64,000 nucleotides of DNA from contig JAJDUR010000048.1 in assembly GCA_022826585.1 (NCBI GenBank), positions 1-64,000 of the forward strand, given 5' to 3'. The notes below the pieces were generated by a model. The model was not told the DNA's origin, did no database searches, and worked only from the letters and a program-made list of their open reading frames with translations. Every line of letters begins with the position of its first letter. Position 1 is the stretch's first letter. This DNA comes from Dehalococcoidia bacterium (GTDB taxonomy: Bacteria; Chloroflexota; Dehalococcoidia; Tepidiformales; Tepidiformaceae). Below are positions 1 through 9,139 of this stretch, in pieces. Made by a program: the position numbers and the translations under genes.

Positions 1-556
1 CCAGGGATACCTCGTACTTCTCACGCTCGGTGATGGTGACGTCGATGGTGAGTTCTGACTTGTTACCCGGAAATCGGGCATTAACTCCTGAGTCGGCGTA
101 TTGGACCTCCAGATGCACCTGGAAGTTCTCATCCCCCTCCACTTCGTAGTCCCAAATGATAGGCACCTTGATGGTTGTTTTAGAGGCCCCAGAGGAAGTC
201 ATATCAAGCCAGCCATAAGGGTTAGTATGACTGAGGGAGGCATTCTCGTAATCGGAGCCGTTCTCGGCAGTGCCATCAATTGTACTTACAGCTATGAAAG
301 CCCCACTGCCTTGATGGGAGAGGTTCAGGGTCAGCTCGGCGCCGTCGTCTTCCATCACCGTCGCAGTGGGGGACGGATCCACGGTGATAAGCTCGTTGTT
401 GGTCTGGGCGGCAATCGGCGGCGGGGCGAGGGCGATGAGCGAGACGGCGGCGACGGCGATGGCCAGCGCCGCGAGCCGGGGTAGGCTGGCGCTGCCAGGA
501 GGGCGCAGTCCGGGAGAACGTGGAGTGAGCGGCGAGGGTGAGGTGTTGTATGCCAC
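1..556 (-). CDS. Secreted Calx-beta-domain-like protein, C-terminus beyond the window
   Basis: Not in the ORF track because it runs off the window. Minus-strand frame from GTG at 556..554 reads MAYNTSPSPLTPRSPGLRPPGSASLPRLAALAIAVAAVSLIALAPPPIAAQTNNELITVDPSPTATVMEDDGAELTLNLSHQGSGAFIAVSTIDGTAENGSDYENASLS...VPIIWDYEVEGDENFQVHLEV. Signal peptide plus GTA..GSDY...D.EGDE.F Calx-beta pattern. GGAGGTG Shine-Dalgarno at 574..568. Confidence 0.68.
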   Translation of the reverse strand, partial: MAYNTSPSPLTPRSPGLRPPGSASLPRLAALAIAVAAVSLIALAPPPIAAQTNNELITVDPSPTATVMEDDGAELTLNLSHQGSGAFIAVSTIDGTAENGSDYENASLSHTNPYGWLDMTSSGASKTTIKVPIIWDYEVEGDENFQVHLEVQYADSGVNARFPGNKSELTIDVTITEREKYEVSL

Positions 557-728
557 GGGGGGGGGGGCACCTCCACATCCGTCGGGCAGACGAGTATGAT
601 TATCGCGGCACCGGATTGTATGGCATGTTGTTCTATGTTTCAACATCCAATGCCGTCGAGGCGATGCGGCACGGTGTATAGTCGGCCTGCCAACCTGACG
701 AGTCCGATCGCGTGGAGGACGCTTTCCC

Positions 729-1154
729 TTGGTACCGTCTCGCAGCCAGAGCAGCCTGCTTCAGATCATCGACCTGGGCACCTTGGTCGAGCGACGCTGG
801 AGCCGGGCGCTGGCCTCGCACGGCATCTCCGTGGGGGAGCACCGCGTCATCGCCGTCCTCGTGGAGGGAGGCCCCCAGACCGCGGTGGACATCATCCCGC
901 TGGTGACGCTGGAACAGTCGCTCGTCAGCCGGACGCTGCAGCGCCTTTACGACAAGGGCCTGGTCTCGCGGCGACGCTCGCGGACGGACCGCAGAAGCGT
1001 GACGCTGCGCGCCACGGCCGACGGGGAGCAGCTGGTGCGGCGGCTGGCCGAACTGCTCCAGGAAGTGGAGGACGAGGTGTGCCGCGGCGTCCCCGAGCGG
1101 GAACTGCTCCAGACCAGGCAGGTCGTGGCGGCGCTGCGCGCCAACCTTGAATAA
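729..1154 (+). CDS. MarR-family transcriptional regulator
   Basis: 141 aa; winged-helix pattern LVTLEQSLVSRTLQRLYDKGLVSRRRSRTDRRSVTLRATADGEQL. Confidence 0.75.
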   Translation: MVPSRSQSSLLQIIDLGTLVERRWSRALASHGISVGEHRVIAVLVEGGPQTAVDIIPLVTLEQSLVSRTLQRLYDKGLVSRRRSRTDRRSVTLRATADGEQLVRRLAELLQEVEDEVCRGVPERELLQTRQVVAALRANLE

Positions 1155-1229
1155 GATGCAGACTGCGACGGGCTCGGTCGCCGCGATGCGAGGCGCCCGG
1201 GTTCCGTGCGGGGAGAGGCAAGGACGACA

Positions 1230-2039
1230 ATGACGAGTTCCGACGCGGTGTACACCATGGGCTACGAGGAATTCGTGGGGTTCCAGGAGCGCCTCACCCA
1301 GTCGGCGAGCGCGAGTTTCCTCATCCCCCGGCTGAAGCCCGGGCAGCACCTGCTGGACGTCGGTTGCGGGGCCGGGTTCCTCTCGCTGAGGCTGGCCGGG
1401 GCCGTGACGCCGGGGGAGCTGCACGGTGTCGACATCGAGCCGTCGCAGGTCGACGCCGCCCGGGCGCTGGCCGCCGATCGCGGCTGCTCCAACGCCGCCT
1501 TCCAGGTCGCGGACGCGCTGGACCTGCCCTTCGCGGACGGCTCCTTCGACGTCGTCCACATGGGCGGCCTCCTGCTCCACGTCCCCGATACGGCCCAGGC
1601 GCTGGCGGAGGCGAAGCGGGTGCTGAAGCCGGGAGGCATGGTGGCGTGCCGCGACCTCCTGGCCGAATCGTCCTTCGCCTACCCCGAGCTGGGGGTGATG
1701 AGACGCTCGTGGGAGGTCTTCGCTGACCTGATCGCTGCGGACGGCGGCCACCCGCTCATCGCCCGGGAGCTGAAGGCGCACCTGCAGCAGGCCGGCTTTG
1801 CGGACATCAATGTGTCCTTCGGCATGGAGACCCACCAGGCCCCTGAGGAGGTGGAGTTCTTCTACCAGATGATCAGGAAATGGTTTCTGGACGGCGGGCC
1901 CGCGACGGCCGCGATGGACTATGGCGCCCTGTCTTCGGATCTCAAGTCCATGATCGAGCGCGATCTGGAGGCATGGCGGCAGGAACCCTCGGCCGTGGCT
2001 GGGGTCGCCTTCGGCCACGCCGTCGCCGTCCGCCGCTAA
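1230..2039 (+). CDS. Class I SAM-dependent methyltransferase
   Basis: LLDVGCGAGFLSLRLAG motif I; ADALDLPFADGSFDVVHMGGLLLHVPD; RVLKPGGMVACRD. Start at MTSSDAVYTMGYEEF preferred over track start 1206. Confidence 0.85.
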   Translation: MTSSDAVYTMGYEEFVGFQERLTQSASASFLIPRLKPGQHLLDVGCGAGFLSLRLAGAVTPGELHGVDIEPSQVDAARALAADRGCSNAAFQVADALDLPFADGSFDVVHMGGLLLHVPDTAQALAEAKRVLKPGGMVACRDLLAESSFAYPELGVMRRSWEVFADLIAADGGHPLIARELKAHLQQAGFADINVSFGMETHQAPEEVEFFYQMIRKWFLDGGPATAAMDYGALSSDLKSMIERDLEAWRQEPSAVAGVAFGHAVAVRR

Positions 2040-2075
2040 CGGGAGTCGAGCCTGAGGATCAGGGCAATCCGGGGC

Positions 2076-2864
2076 ATGGCTCCGGCCCCGCGAGCCGGAG
2101 GGCTATTGCCGGCCCCGGCTCCTTGGGGTCCGGGCCGAGCCCGCACATCCCACCTCAATCAAGGTCTCCTGGGGCCGGGGCCTGACGGAAGCCTTCCGGG
2201 AGGCGTGGGGGGCGGCCTGGCGGTCGTCGCCTCTCCAGCTGGCGACGTGCGGGACAGCTACCTGTATCTGATCGAGGAGAGCGCCGCGGGCGGAGCGCAG
2301 GCGCTCGTGCTGCTGACGTTCTGGACGGAGGCGGTGGTCATCCTGCGGGAGTCGCTGGAGAGCGGCCGCTACGACCAGTTCCTGCTTGGCGACGCCCTCC
2401 GGCGAGGAGGTCTCGCCGCAGCAGTCGGCGGCGGCGAGCTGGCGAACGTGTACGGGACTGCCAGCGGGCCGTTCCATGGGGAACGCCTCGGCCGTCGCCT
2501 GGGACGCGAGTTCCGGGCAGCATACGGCCGGGACACCGAGGCCACCTACGCAAAGGAGACGTACGACGCCGCCATCGCGGTCATGCTGGCTGCCGAGGCG
2601 GCGGGGAGCGTGTCCCGGACCGCCATCCGCGACGAACTGCGCGGGGTGGGGAGCGCCCCGGGGGAGCTGGCCCTGGCCGGGCCGGAGGGCGTCGCCCGGG
2701 CCATAGGCATCGTCCGCGAGGGCGGCGAGATCGACTACGAGGGCGCTTCGAGCCCGCTGGACTGGGACGAGCACGGCGATCTCCGGCGGGGCTACATCGG
2801 CATCTGGCGACTCACCGCCGACGACGAAGTCGAGGACGTAGAGGCGTGGCCCTACGAGCGCTGA
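2076..2864 (+). pseudogene. C-terminal fragment of a branched-chain amino acid-type (LivK/Peripla_BP_6) substrate-binding protein
   Basis: From about 2220 reads AVVASPAGDVRDSYLYLIEESAAGGAQALVLLTFW...FRAAYGRDTEATYAKETYDAAIAVMLAAEAAG..RDELRGVGSAPG, typical of lobe 2. No signal peptide or N-terminal lobe. Confidence 0.55.
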
Positions 2865-3077
2865 CGCAGCCTGCACATCATCGTCTACCGGCGGCCTGCC
2901 GGGCAGGATACCGGGCCCGGTCGGCCCGGGTCAGCGGGAGTTCCGCGAGGTAACGATCGTCGCCCTGCGGACTGGCAGGAGGCACATTGACCCGCAGTGG
3001 AGACGTGACCCGTCAAGCGGTCCGCCTCGCACCGGTTCCGGGCCATAGTAAACTGAGGCTGCGCGGGAGCGAGAGCG

Positions 3078-3674
3078 ATGACGACCACGACGACGACCGA
3101 GGTGAGGCTGCTGACCGCTGCCGACCTGCTGCGGCTGTACAGCGAAGGCGTGCGCGGTGAACTGATCCGGGGGGTGCTCTGCGAGACCATGGCGACGGGA
3201 ATCGAACACGGAGCGATCGCCATGAGGCTGGGCGCCGCGCTGTTTGGCGCTGTCGAGCCTCGGCAGTTGGGAACGCTGGTGGCCTCGGATTCGGGCGTCT
3301 GGCTTGAGCGGGATCCAGACACCGTCCGCGAGCCCGACATCGCGTTCTTTTCCACGGAGCGGATGTCGCTCAACACACGGATCACGGGATACGCCGAGGT
3401 GGCTCCCGACCTGGTTGTCGAGGTGGTTTCCCCGAGTGACGGCCGCCGCGAGGTCTACGACAAGGCCCATATGTGGCTCAATCACGGCGTGCGCCTCGTC
3501 TGGGTCGTGCAGCCGGAGATGCGCAGCATCGACGTGTACCGCTCGGGTGAGGTGGTCACGACACTCGGCGATGAGGATGCGCTCGACGGGCTGGACGTGC
3601 TGCCGGGCTTCGCCTGCGAGGTGAGCGCCGTCTTCGGACCGCAGGTTGCGAGTGATCACCCCGAGACGGACTAA
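3078..3674 (+). CDS. Uma2-family (DUF820) endonuclease-like protein, copy 1
   Basis: LTAADLLRLYSEGVRGELIRGVLCETM...VREPDIAFFS...PDLVVEVVSPSD.RREVYDKAHMWLNHGVRLVWVVQPEMRSIDVYR: Uma2 PD-(D/E)XK-like pattern. Confidence 0.85.
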   Translation: MTTTTTTEVRLLTAADLLRLYSEGVRGELIRGVLCETMATGIEHGAIAMRLGAALFGAVEPRQLGTLVASDSGVWLERDPDTVREPDIAFFSTERMSLNTRITGYAEVAPDLVVEVVSPSDGRREVYDKAHMWLNHGVRLVWVVQPEMRSIDVYRSGEVVTTLGDEDALDGLDVLPGFACEVSAVFGPQVASDHPETD

Positions 3675-4009
3675 GCGCGCACATCGAGACCCATGGGCCC
3701 TGTAGTTGGCCAGCCTCGCCCCCGGCGCGCGATGGCTGGCGAGGTTAGCGCTGACGCTCGTTGTCCTCCGGTGGCGGCCCGTGACGCGGCTACCGAACCG
3801 CTGGCCACATCGCCACGCCGATTCCGGCTGAGGCCTTTGCGGTGGGACATCCGGCAGTCGGCCAGTTCATGCGCGTGGGCGGTCCGGTCGTTGACTCGTC
3901 GAGCACGGGCCGAAACGCTGCCAGTGCGCTCCCGCGATACACGGGAAGCGCCGCACCACGTACCCGGCTTGCTGTCGTAGTAGACTGAGAGCGCACGGAA
4001 GCAAGGCCG

Positions 4010-4609
4010 ATGACGACCACACCGATGACCGAAGCGAGGCTGCTGACCGCCGACGAGTTGCTGCGGCTCTACAGCGAGGGCGTGCGCGGCGAACTGATCC
4101 GGGGGGTGCTCTGCGAAACCATGCCGACGGGACAGGAACATGGTGAGATTGCGGCCCTGCTGACTGCCGAACTGGTGGTATTCGTGCGAGCCCAAGCACT
4201 GGGGCGGATCACCACCTCGGACGCCGGGGTCTGGCTGGAGCGCGACCCCGACACGGTGCGTGAGCCGGATGTCGCGTTCTTCTCCGCGGCGAAGGCGCCG
4301 CCCGGAAGGAGGGTGACGGGCTACTCCGAGACCGTTCCAGACCTCGTGGCCGAGATCGCCTCCCCGAGCGACAGCCGCCGCGAGGTGCATGACAAGGCTC
4401 ACATGTGGCTCAGCCACGGCGTGCGCCTCGTCTGGGTCGTGCAGCCGGAGACGCGCAGCATCGATGTGTACCGGCCCGGCGAGGCCGTCGCGACGCTCGG
4501 CGACGAGGATGCGCTCGACGGGCTGGACGTGCTGCCGGGCTTCGCCTGCGAGGTGAGCGCCGTCTTCGGCCCGCGCCCCGCCGATGAGCGCCCTCAGGAC
4601 GCGCCCTGA
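4010..4609 (+). CDS. Uma2-family (DUF820) endonuclease-like protein, copy 2
   Basis: Paralogue of 3078..3674 with near-identical N- and C-terminal segments. Confidence 0.85.
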   Translation: MTTTPMTEARLLTADELLRLYSEGVRGELIRGVLCETMPTGQEHGEIAALLTAELVVFVRAQALGRITTSDAGVWLERDPDTVREPDVAFFSAAKAPPGRRVTGYSETVPDLVAEIASPSDSRREVHDKAHMWLSHGVRLVWVVQPETRSIDVYRPGEAVATLGDEDALDGLDVLPGFACEVSAVFGPRPADERPQDAP

Positions 4610-4713
4610 GGTCACCTCCACCAGCGCGCTGCGGACTCCGCCGGCGGCTGGGGCGCGAGGCACCTGGCCGCAGCGCTCCCCGAGCCCGCGCGGCTCCTGA
4701 CCCGTCTCGCCGT

Positions 4714-4751
4714 ATACTGCCAGGCACGAGGCATACTGCCAGGCACGAGGC
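4714..4751. repeat. Perfect 19-bp tandem duplication (ATACTGCCAGGCACGAGGC x2)
   Basis: Read directly: 4714-4732 and 4733-4751 are identical. Confidence 0.95.
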
Positions 4752-4776
4752 GCTCCAGACGTTCACAGGAGGCCGC

Positions 4777-5502
4777 ATGCTGAGGCGACTCGGCGCACTG
4801 CTCGTCACGGCGGCGCTCCTCTCGTGCGGCGGGAGCGACACCGTGGTCATCGCCACCGTGGGTGACTACCACCCCTTCGACTTCATCAACGACGAGGGCG
4901 AGATCGACGGCCTCGAGCGCGAGCTGGGCGACGAGCTGTGCCGGCGCGCCGGCCTGGAGTGCGAATGGATCCTGCACGAGTGGGACACGCTCATCCCCGA
5001 GCTCAGGGCGGAACAGTTCGACGTGATCATCGCCGGCATGAGCATCACCACCGAACGCGACGAGCTGATCGACTTCGCGGGCCCGTATTACCCGCCACGC
5101 CCCTCCATGTACCTGGCACGGGCAGGCGCGGGTGAAGAAGCCATGGAGGGCACGATCGGGGTCACCGCCAACACCATCTTCTCCGACTACCTGACGGAGC
5201 AGGGCATCGCGTTCACGCCGCTCGACGGCGGGGTCGACGCCGCCTCGACGGTCCTGAGCGGTGACGTGGACGCCGTGCTCGTCGACCACGGCTACGGGGT
5301 GGCGAAGCTCGCCGAGCATGCCGGGCGGCTCGAGGCCGTCGGCCCGTCGCTGCGGCTCGACCAGGGCCTCGGCATCGGCGTCCGCACGGGCAGCGAGCTC
5401 CTGGACGCCTTCAACGACGCCCTCGACTCCATGAAGGCCGACGGTAGCCTGAACGCACTGATCCGCAGGTGGCTCGGGGCGCACGCGGCCACGTTCGAGT
5501 AG
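4777..5502 (+). CDS. Family 3 (polar amino acid-type) ABC substrate-binding lipoprotein
   Basis: Lipobox LLVTAALLSCGG; VVIATVGDYHPFDFINDEGEIDGLERELGDELCRRAG..CEWILHEWDTLIPELRAEQFDVIIAGMSITTERDELIDFAGPYY. Confidence 0.88.
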   Translation: MLRRLGALLVTAALLSCGGSDTVVIATVGDYHPFDFINDEGEIDGLERELGDELCRRAGLECEWILHEWDTLIPELRAEQFDVIIAGMSITTERDELIDFAGPYYPPRPSMYLARAGAGEEAMEGTIGVTANTIFSDYLTEQGIAFTPLDGGVDAASTVLSGDVDAVLVDHGYGVAKLAEHAGRLEAVGPSLRLDQGLGIGVRTGSELLDAFNDALDSMKADGSLNALIRRWLGAHAATFE

Positions 5503-5575
5503 CAGCGAGCGGCAGAGCTGGGCGAGAAGTCCCGGCGCTTGGCGCGGACTGGCGGCATCGGGCGGCTGCGGTCGC

Positions 5576-6641
5576 CTAATGGTAGATGACGATGTCGGGC
5601 AGCCGCTCGAGGGCCTGCACCTCCTCCAGCGTGCATCCAGTCCGTGAACTGGTGCACCATCAGGATCTTGGGCGGCAGGCCCTCCTCCCGCGCGAGCCTG
5701 GCGAGCTCGCGCTGGAGCTCGTTGACCTGCTCGCCCGTGATCAAGCCAATGGCGAGCCCCGGCCCCACGCCAAGCCGCCCCGTCGCGAACTCCGGGTCGA
5801 GGGCGACGTGCACGAACGGCTCGCGCAGGAAGGGCGCCAGCAGCCGCACCTCGGTCAACGGGTCGCTCCAGCCGATCTGGGTGTCGAGGAAGAGCAGCAG
5901 GCCGTGCTCGCGGGCGGCCTCGACGTACTCCGCGATGCGCTCGTGGGCGAGGTGGCCGAGCCAGTCCCCCTCGGGCGTGGGCCAGACCTGAGCGACGCCC
6001 ACGATCAGGTGATAGGCCCCGATCGCGCCGCGCTGACCGTTGAGCTTGTCGTAGCGCTCCGCCCAGACGGCGATGCGCGCAGCCACCTCGGCGGGCGGCC
6101 CGTGACCGAGCACACCCATCGCCGGGACGTCGGACCGTAGAAGGAGACGATCTGGGGTGGATCGAGAACGGGCGTGACGGGCGATGAGACGAGCCAGCGG
6201 CCGGGTGCGAGATCGGCGGGGAGGAAGCGCTCAGCGGGGAGCAGGCGCGCGCTCCAGGCGCCCTCACGGGACTCGCGGACCTGCAGGGCGACCTCGACGC
6301 TCCCCGAGGCGAGCCGTCGCGCGGTGACGCGCCACTCCAGTCCTTCCAGGGCATGGGGCGCGGTCCCGTGCCAGTGTTCGGGCTCGGCGTCCGCGGGCAG
6401 GAAGCGCTGTCCCGGGGGCGATGCGGCCGCTCCAGCCCCCGGCGCCCGAGCGGACCTGCAGGGCGACTTCGATACTCCCGCCGGCGAGCGCCTGCGCCGC
6501 GACGCGAACCTCGCTCGCATCAGCTCCAGGCGGTTCCTGGGCGCCAGCGGGAGCCGCACCCCAGGCCGGGGCCGCGACGAGCGCCAGCGCCGCGCCCGGC
6601 CACCAGCTCACACGAAGCCGGCGCGCCCGCAGCGACGTCAC
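5576..6641 (-). pseudogene. Secreted protein with a duplicated N-terminal repeat and a TIM-barrel-like C-terminal region, interrupted by frameshifts
   Basis: Coherent protein only when three minus-strand frames are spliced: WWPGAALALVAAPAWGAAPAGAQEPP..GSIEVALQVRSG, then RFLPADAEPEHWHGTAPHALEGLEWRVTARRLASGSVEVALQVR...PPQIVSFYG, then VPAMGVLGHGPPAEVAARIAVWAERYDKLNGQRG...KILMVHQFTDWMH, then TLEEVQALERLPDIVIYH*. Confidence 0.6.
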
Positions 6642-6655
6642 CGCGCGGAGCCTGG

Positions 6656-7093
6656 CTACGCCGCGCTGCCCGCGCCGCCGCTCCAGAGACGCCGGGCGGC
6701 ACCGAGCGCGAGGACGACGTAGAGGGCGTCCATCGCCGGGAAGTAGACGAGGTGGGAGGTCACGGCCGCTCCCGTCTCGCTCTCGGGATTGAGGGTCCAG
6801 AACCAGCCCCAGAAGAAGAGCATCGCCAGCACGATCGCGCCGTGGAACGCGAGCCGCGACCGCAGGTATCCGACCGTGGCGCGGTCGCCGTCCCCGAACG
6901 CCCGGTACGAGCGGAAGGCGGCGGCGATGATCAGCACGACTCCCACCGCCATGAACCAGTTCAGCACCCGCCAGGCGGGATACTCGGGCGAGCCGTCGTG
7001 GAAGAGCGGCGTCAGCATCAGCAGGAAGGCCCCGGCGAGCGCCGTCGCGGCGAGATAGAGCGCCACGCCGCGTTGCGCGGGTCCCGGGATCAT
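6656..7093 (-). CDS. Small integral membrane protein, about 4 TM helices
   Basis: 145 aa: GVALYLAATALAGAFLLMLTPLF...WRVLNWFMAVGVVLIIAAAF...LAFHGAIVLAMLFFWGWFWTLN...MDALYVVLALGAARRLW. Confidence 0.65.
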   Translation of the reverse strand: MIPGPAQRGVALYLAATALAGAFLLMLTPLFHDGSPEYPAWRVLNWFMAVGVVLIIAAAFRSYRAFGDGDRATVGYLRSRLAFHGAIVLAMLFFWGWFWTLNPESETGAAVTSHLVYFPAMDALYVVLALGAARRLWSGGAGSAA

Positions 7094-7302
7094 GACTCCG
7101 CCTCCGCGCGATCATGCACCATGAGAGTCCAGCGCCTTGCCGACCCCTGCGCATCGATCAACGCGACCAGCGTCGCGACCGGCCGTATCGTGACGGGCCC
7201 GCTCAAGCCGTCAAGCACTCGCGTCATTGCGGGTACCCTCCCTCATCCGTCGCAGCTCTACTTGGATCAGGGCCGCGACCCCAACGGGGAAGGAGCCGCA
7301 CC

Positions 7303-8040
7303 ATGCATGGACCGGACCAGGACGATCCCACGGGCAGCGCCCGCCGCGAGGTCCTGCTCGACCGCGTCGAGCGCGCCACGGAGCTGCCGCTGATGATTCT
7401 CTCGTTCGCGCTGCTGCCCCAGCTCGCGGCGCCGCTGCTCTGGGAGCTGCGGCCAGCCTCGCAGGCCCTGGCGATCGCCTGCAGCCTCGCGATCTGGGCC
7501 GTCTTCGCCGCCGAACTGCTCATCAGGCTGACCATCGCCCCCCGGCGAGGCCGCTATCTCCGGCAGCACTGGCTCGACGCGCTCGGCGTGCTGCTCCCGG
7601 TCGCCCGCCCGCTCAGAATACTCTGGATCGTCCGCTACGGCTCGCGCGCCTACCGCCGCCCGGTGCGGTTCGCGCATGTCGACTTCCTGGGCGCCTACGC
7701 CGTCGGCCTCGTGCTCCTGATCGCGACGATCGTGACCTCGCTGGAGCGCGGGCACGACTCGCCCGTGGAGTCCTTCCCGGACGCGCTGTGGTGGTCGATC
7801 GCCACCGTCACGACGGTGGGCTACGGCGACATCGTGCCGGTGACGGCGGCGGGGCGCGCCTTCGCCTACCTGCTGATGCTCGGAGCCATCGGCCTCTTCG
7901 GCGCGCTCACCGCCAACCTCGCCGCGATGCTGTCCAGGCGCGAAGACCCCTCGCTCGCCGCCCTCGCCTCGCTCCAGGACGAAGTACGCGAGCTGCGCGC
8001 CGCACTCGAGCGCTCGCGCCAGCGGGACGATGCCGGGTAG
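7303..8040 (+). CDS. Voltage-gated-type potassium channel / ion transporter
   Basis: Selectivity filter ALWWSIATVTTVGYGDIVPVTAAGR; TM segments; C-terminal coiled coil. ATG at 7303 follows AAGGAG. Confidence 0.88.
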   Translation: MHGPDQDDPTGSARREVLLDRVERATELPLMILSFALLPQLAAPLLWELRPASQALAIACSLAIWAVFAAELLIRLTIAPRRGRYLRQHWLDALGVLLPVARPLRILWIVRYGSRAYRRPVRFAHVDFLGAYAVGLVLLIATIVTSLERGHDSPVESFPDALWWSIATVTTVGYGDIVPVTAAGRAFAYLLMLGAIGLFGALTANLAAMLSRREDPSLAALASLQDEVRELRAALERSRQRDDAG

Positions 8041-8152
8041 GGGGCCCGCCCGTCCGCCCACCGGCGGGGGCGGCTTCGATTGTGTGCGGTCCGTCCGCGA
8101 CCCTTGGCGTATGCCATACTCCGCTGGTAAGTCCCTTCGAGGAGGTGCGGGC

Positions 8153-8761
8153 ATGAGCATCGTCAGCCAGACGGAACTGCGTGAGACCTACGGGGAGCCG
8201 GCTCCGCGGGCGCAGCAGAAGGTGCTGGACCATATCGACCGGCACGCCCGCGACTTCATCGCGCTCTCGCCCTGCTGCGTCATCAGCTCCCTCGGCGCCG
8301 ATGGCCGCCAGGACACCTCGCCCAAGGCGACCCGCCCGGCTTCGCGGCGGTGCTCGACGAGCGCACCCTGCTCATCCCCGACCGCCCGGGCAACAACCAG
8401 GTCGACTCGCTCCAGAACGTCATCGCCCACCCCGAGGTGGGGCTGCTCTTCCTCGTGCCGGGCATGAACGAGACCCTGCGCGTCAGCGGCACGGCCGAGA
8501 TCGTCACGGACGAGGCGCTCCTGGCGCCCCTCGCCATCGGCCGCAAGGCCCCGCCCTCGGGCCTGCGCATCACGGTGGAGGAGGCCTTCCTGCACTGCGG
8601 CAGGTCGCTCATCCGCTCCCGGCTCTGGGAGGTGGACGCGCAGATCGACCGTGCCTGCTATCCCACCTACGGGCAGGTGCTGGCCGATCAGATCAGGGGA
8701 GCCAACGCCGCCGAGATCGACGCCTCCGAGGCGGAGGCCCAACCGCGAGCGTCTCTACTGA
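8153..8761 (+). pseudogene. Pyridoxamine 5'-phosphate oxidase-like (MSMEG_1061-type) protein with two compensating indels
   Basis: Starts MSIVSQTELRETYGEPAPRAQQKVLDHIDRHARDFIALSPCCVISSLGADGRQDTSPK, shifts frame at about 8326 to DPPGFAAVLDERTLLIPDRPGNNQVDSLQNVIAHPEVGLLFLVPG..., and returns at about 8745 to RERLY* (stop 8759-8761, in frame with the 8153 start). Confidence 0.75.
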
Positions 8762-9139
8762 CCGGGCCAGCCCGCGGCTTCCACGCCGCAGGGCCGCGGG
8801 TGGCGGCGCAGGTGAGCCGGACGGTCCGGGTTCCATCGCCCAGCGGACCGTGCCCTGGCCCCTTTGGCACGCTGGTCGCGCCATGCCGGGTTTCGCGTCC
8901 GACGACGCCAACTGCCTCGTGTGGCCTTCCGCAGCGTGCCCGATCGTTGCGGCTCGGGCCTTCCCGTCGGCTTCCTCGGCGGAGGCAATAGGCTCATCTG
9001 CGGCCAGCGGCGCCCCGCGACGCCGCTCACCGGATGAACCGGCTTCGGCGCTCGGGTCCCGGCGGTTGAAGCGGTTCCCGCAGAGGGCCTATGGTCGCGC
9101 AACGAGCGCGCTGCGCCGACAGAAGGAGCATGGACGAAC

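Noticed and set aside
633-2018. 461-aa minus-strand ORF opposite the MarR and methyltransferase genes
   Set aside because: Antisense shadow ORF; plus-strand genes have clear motifs.
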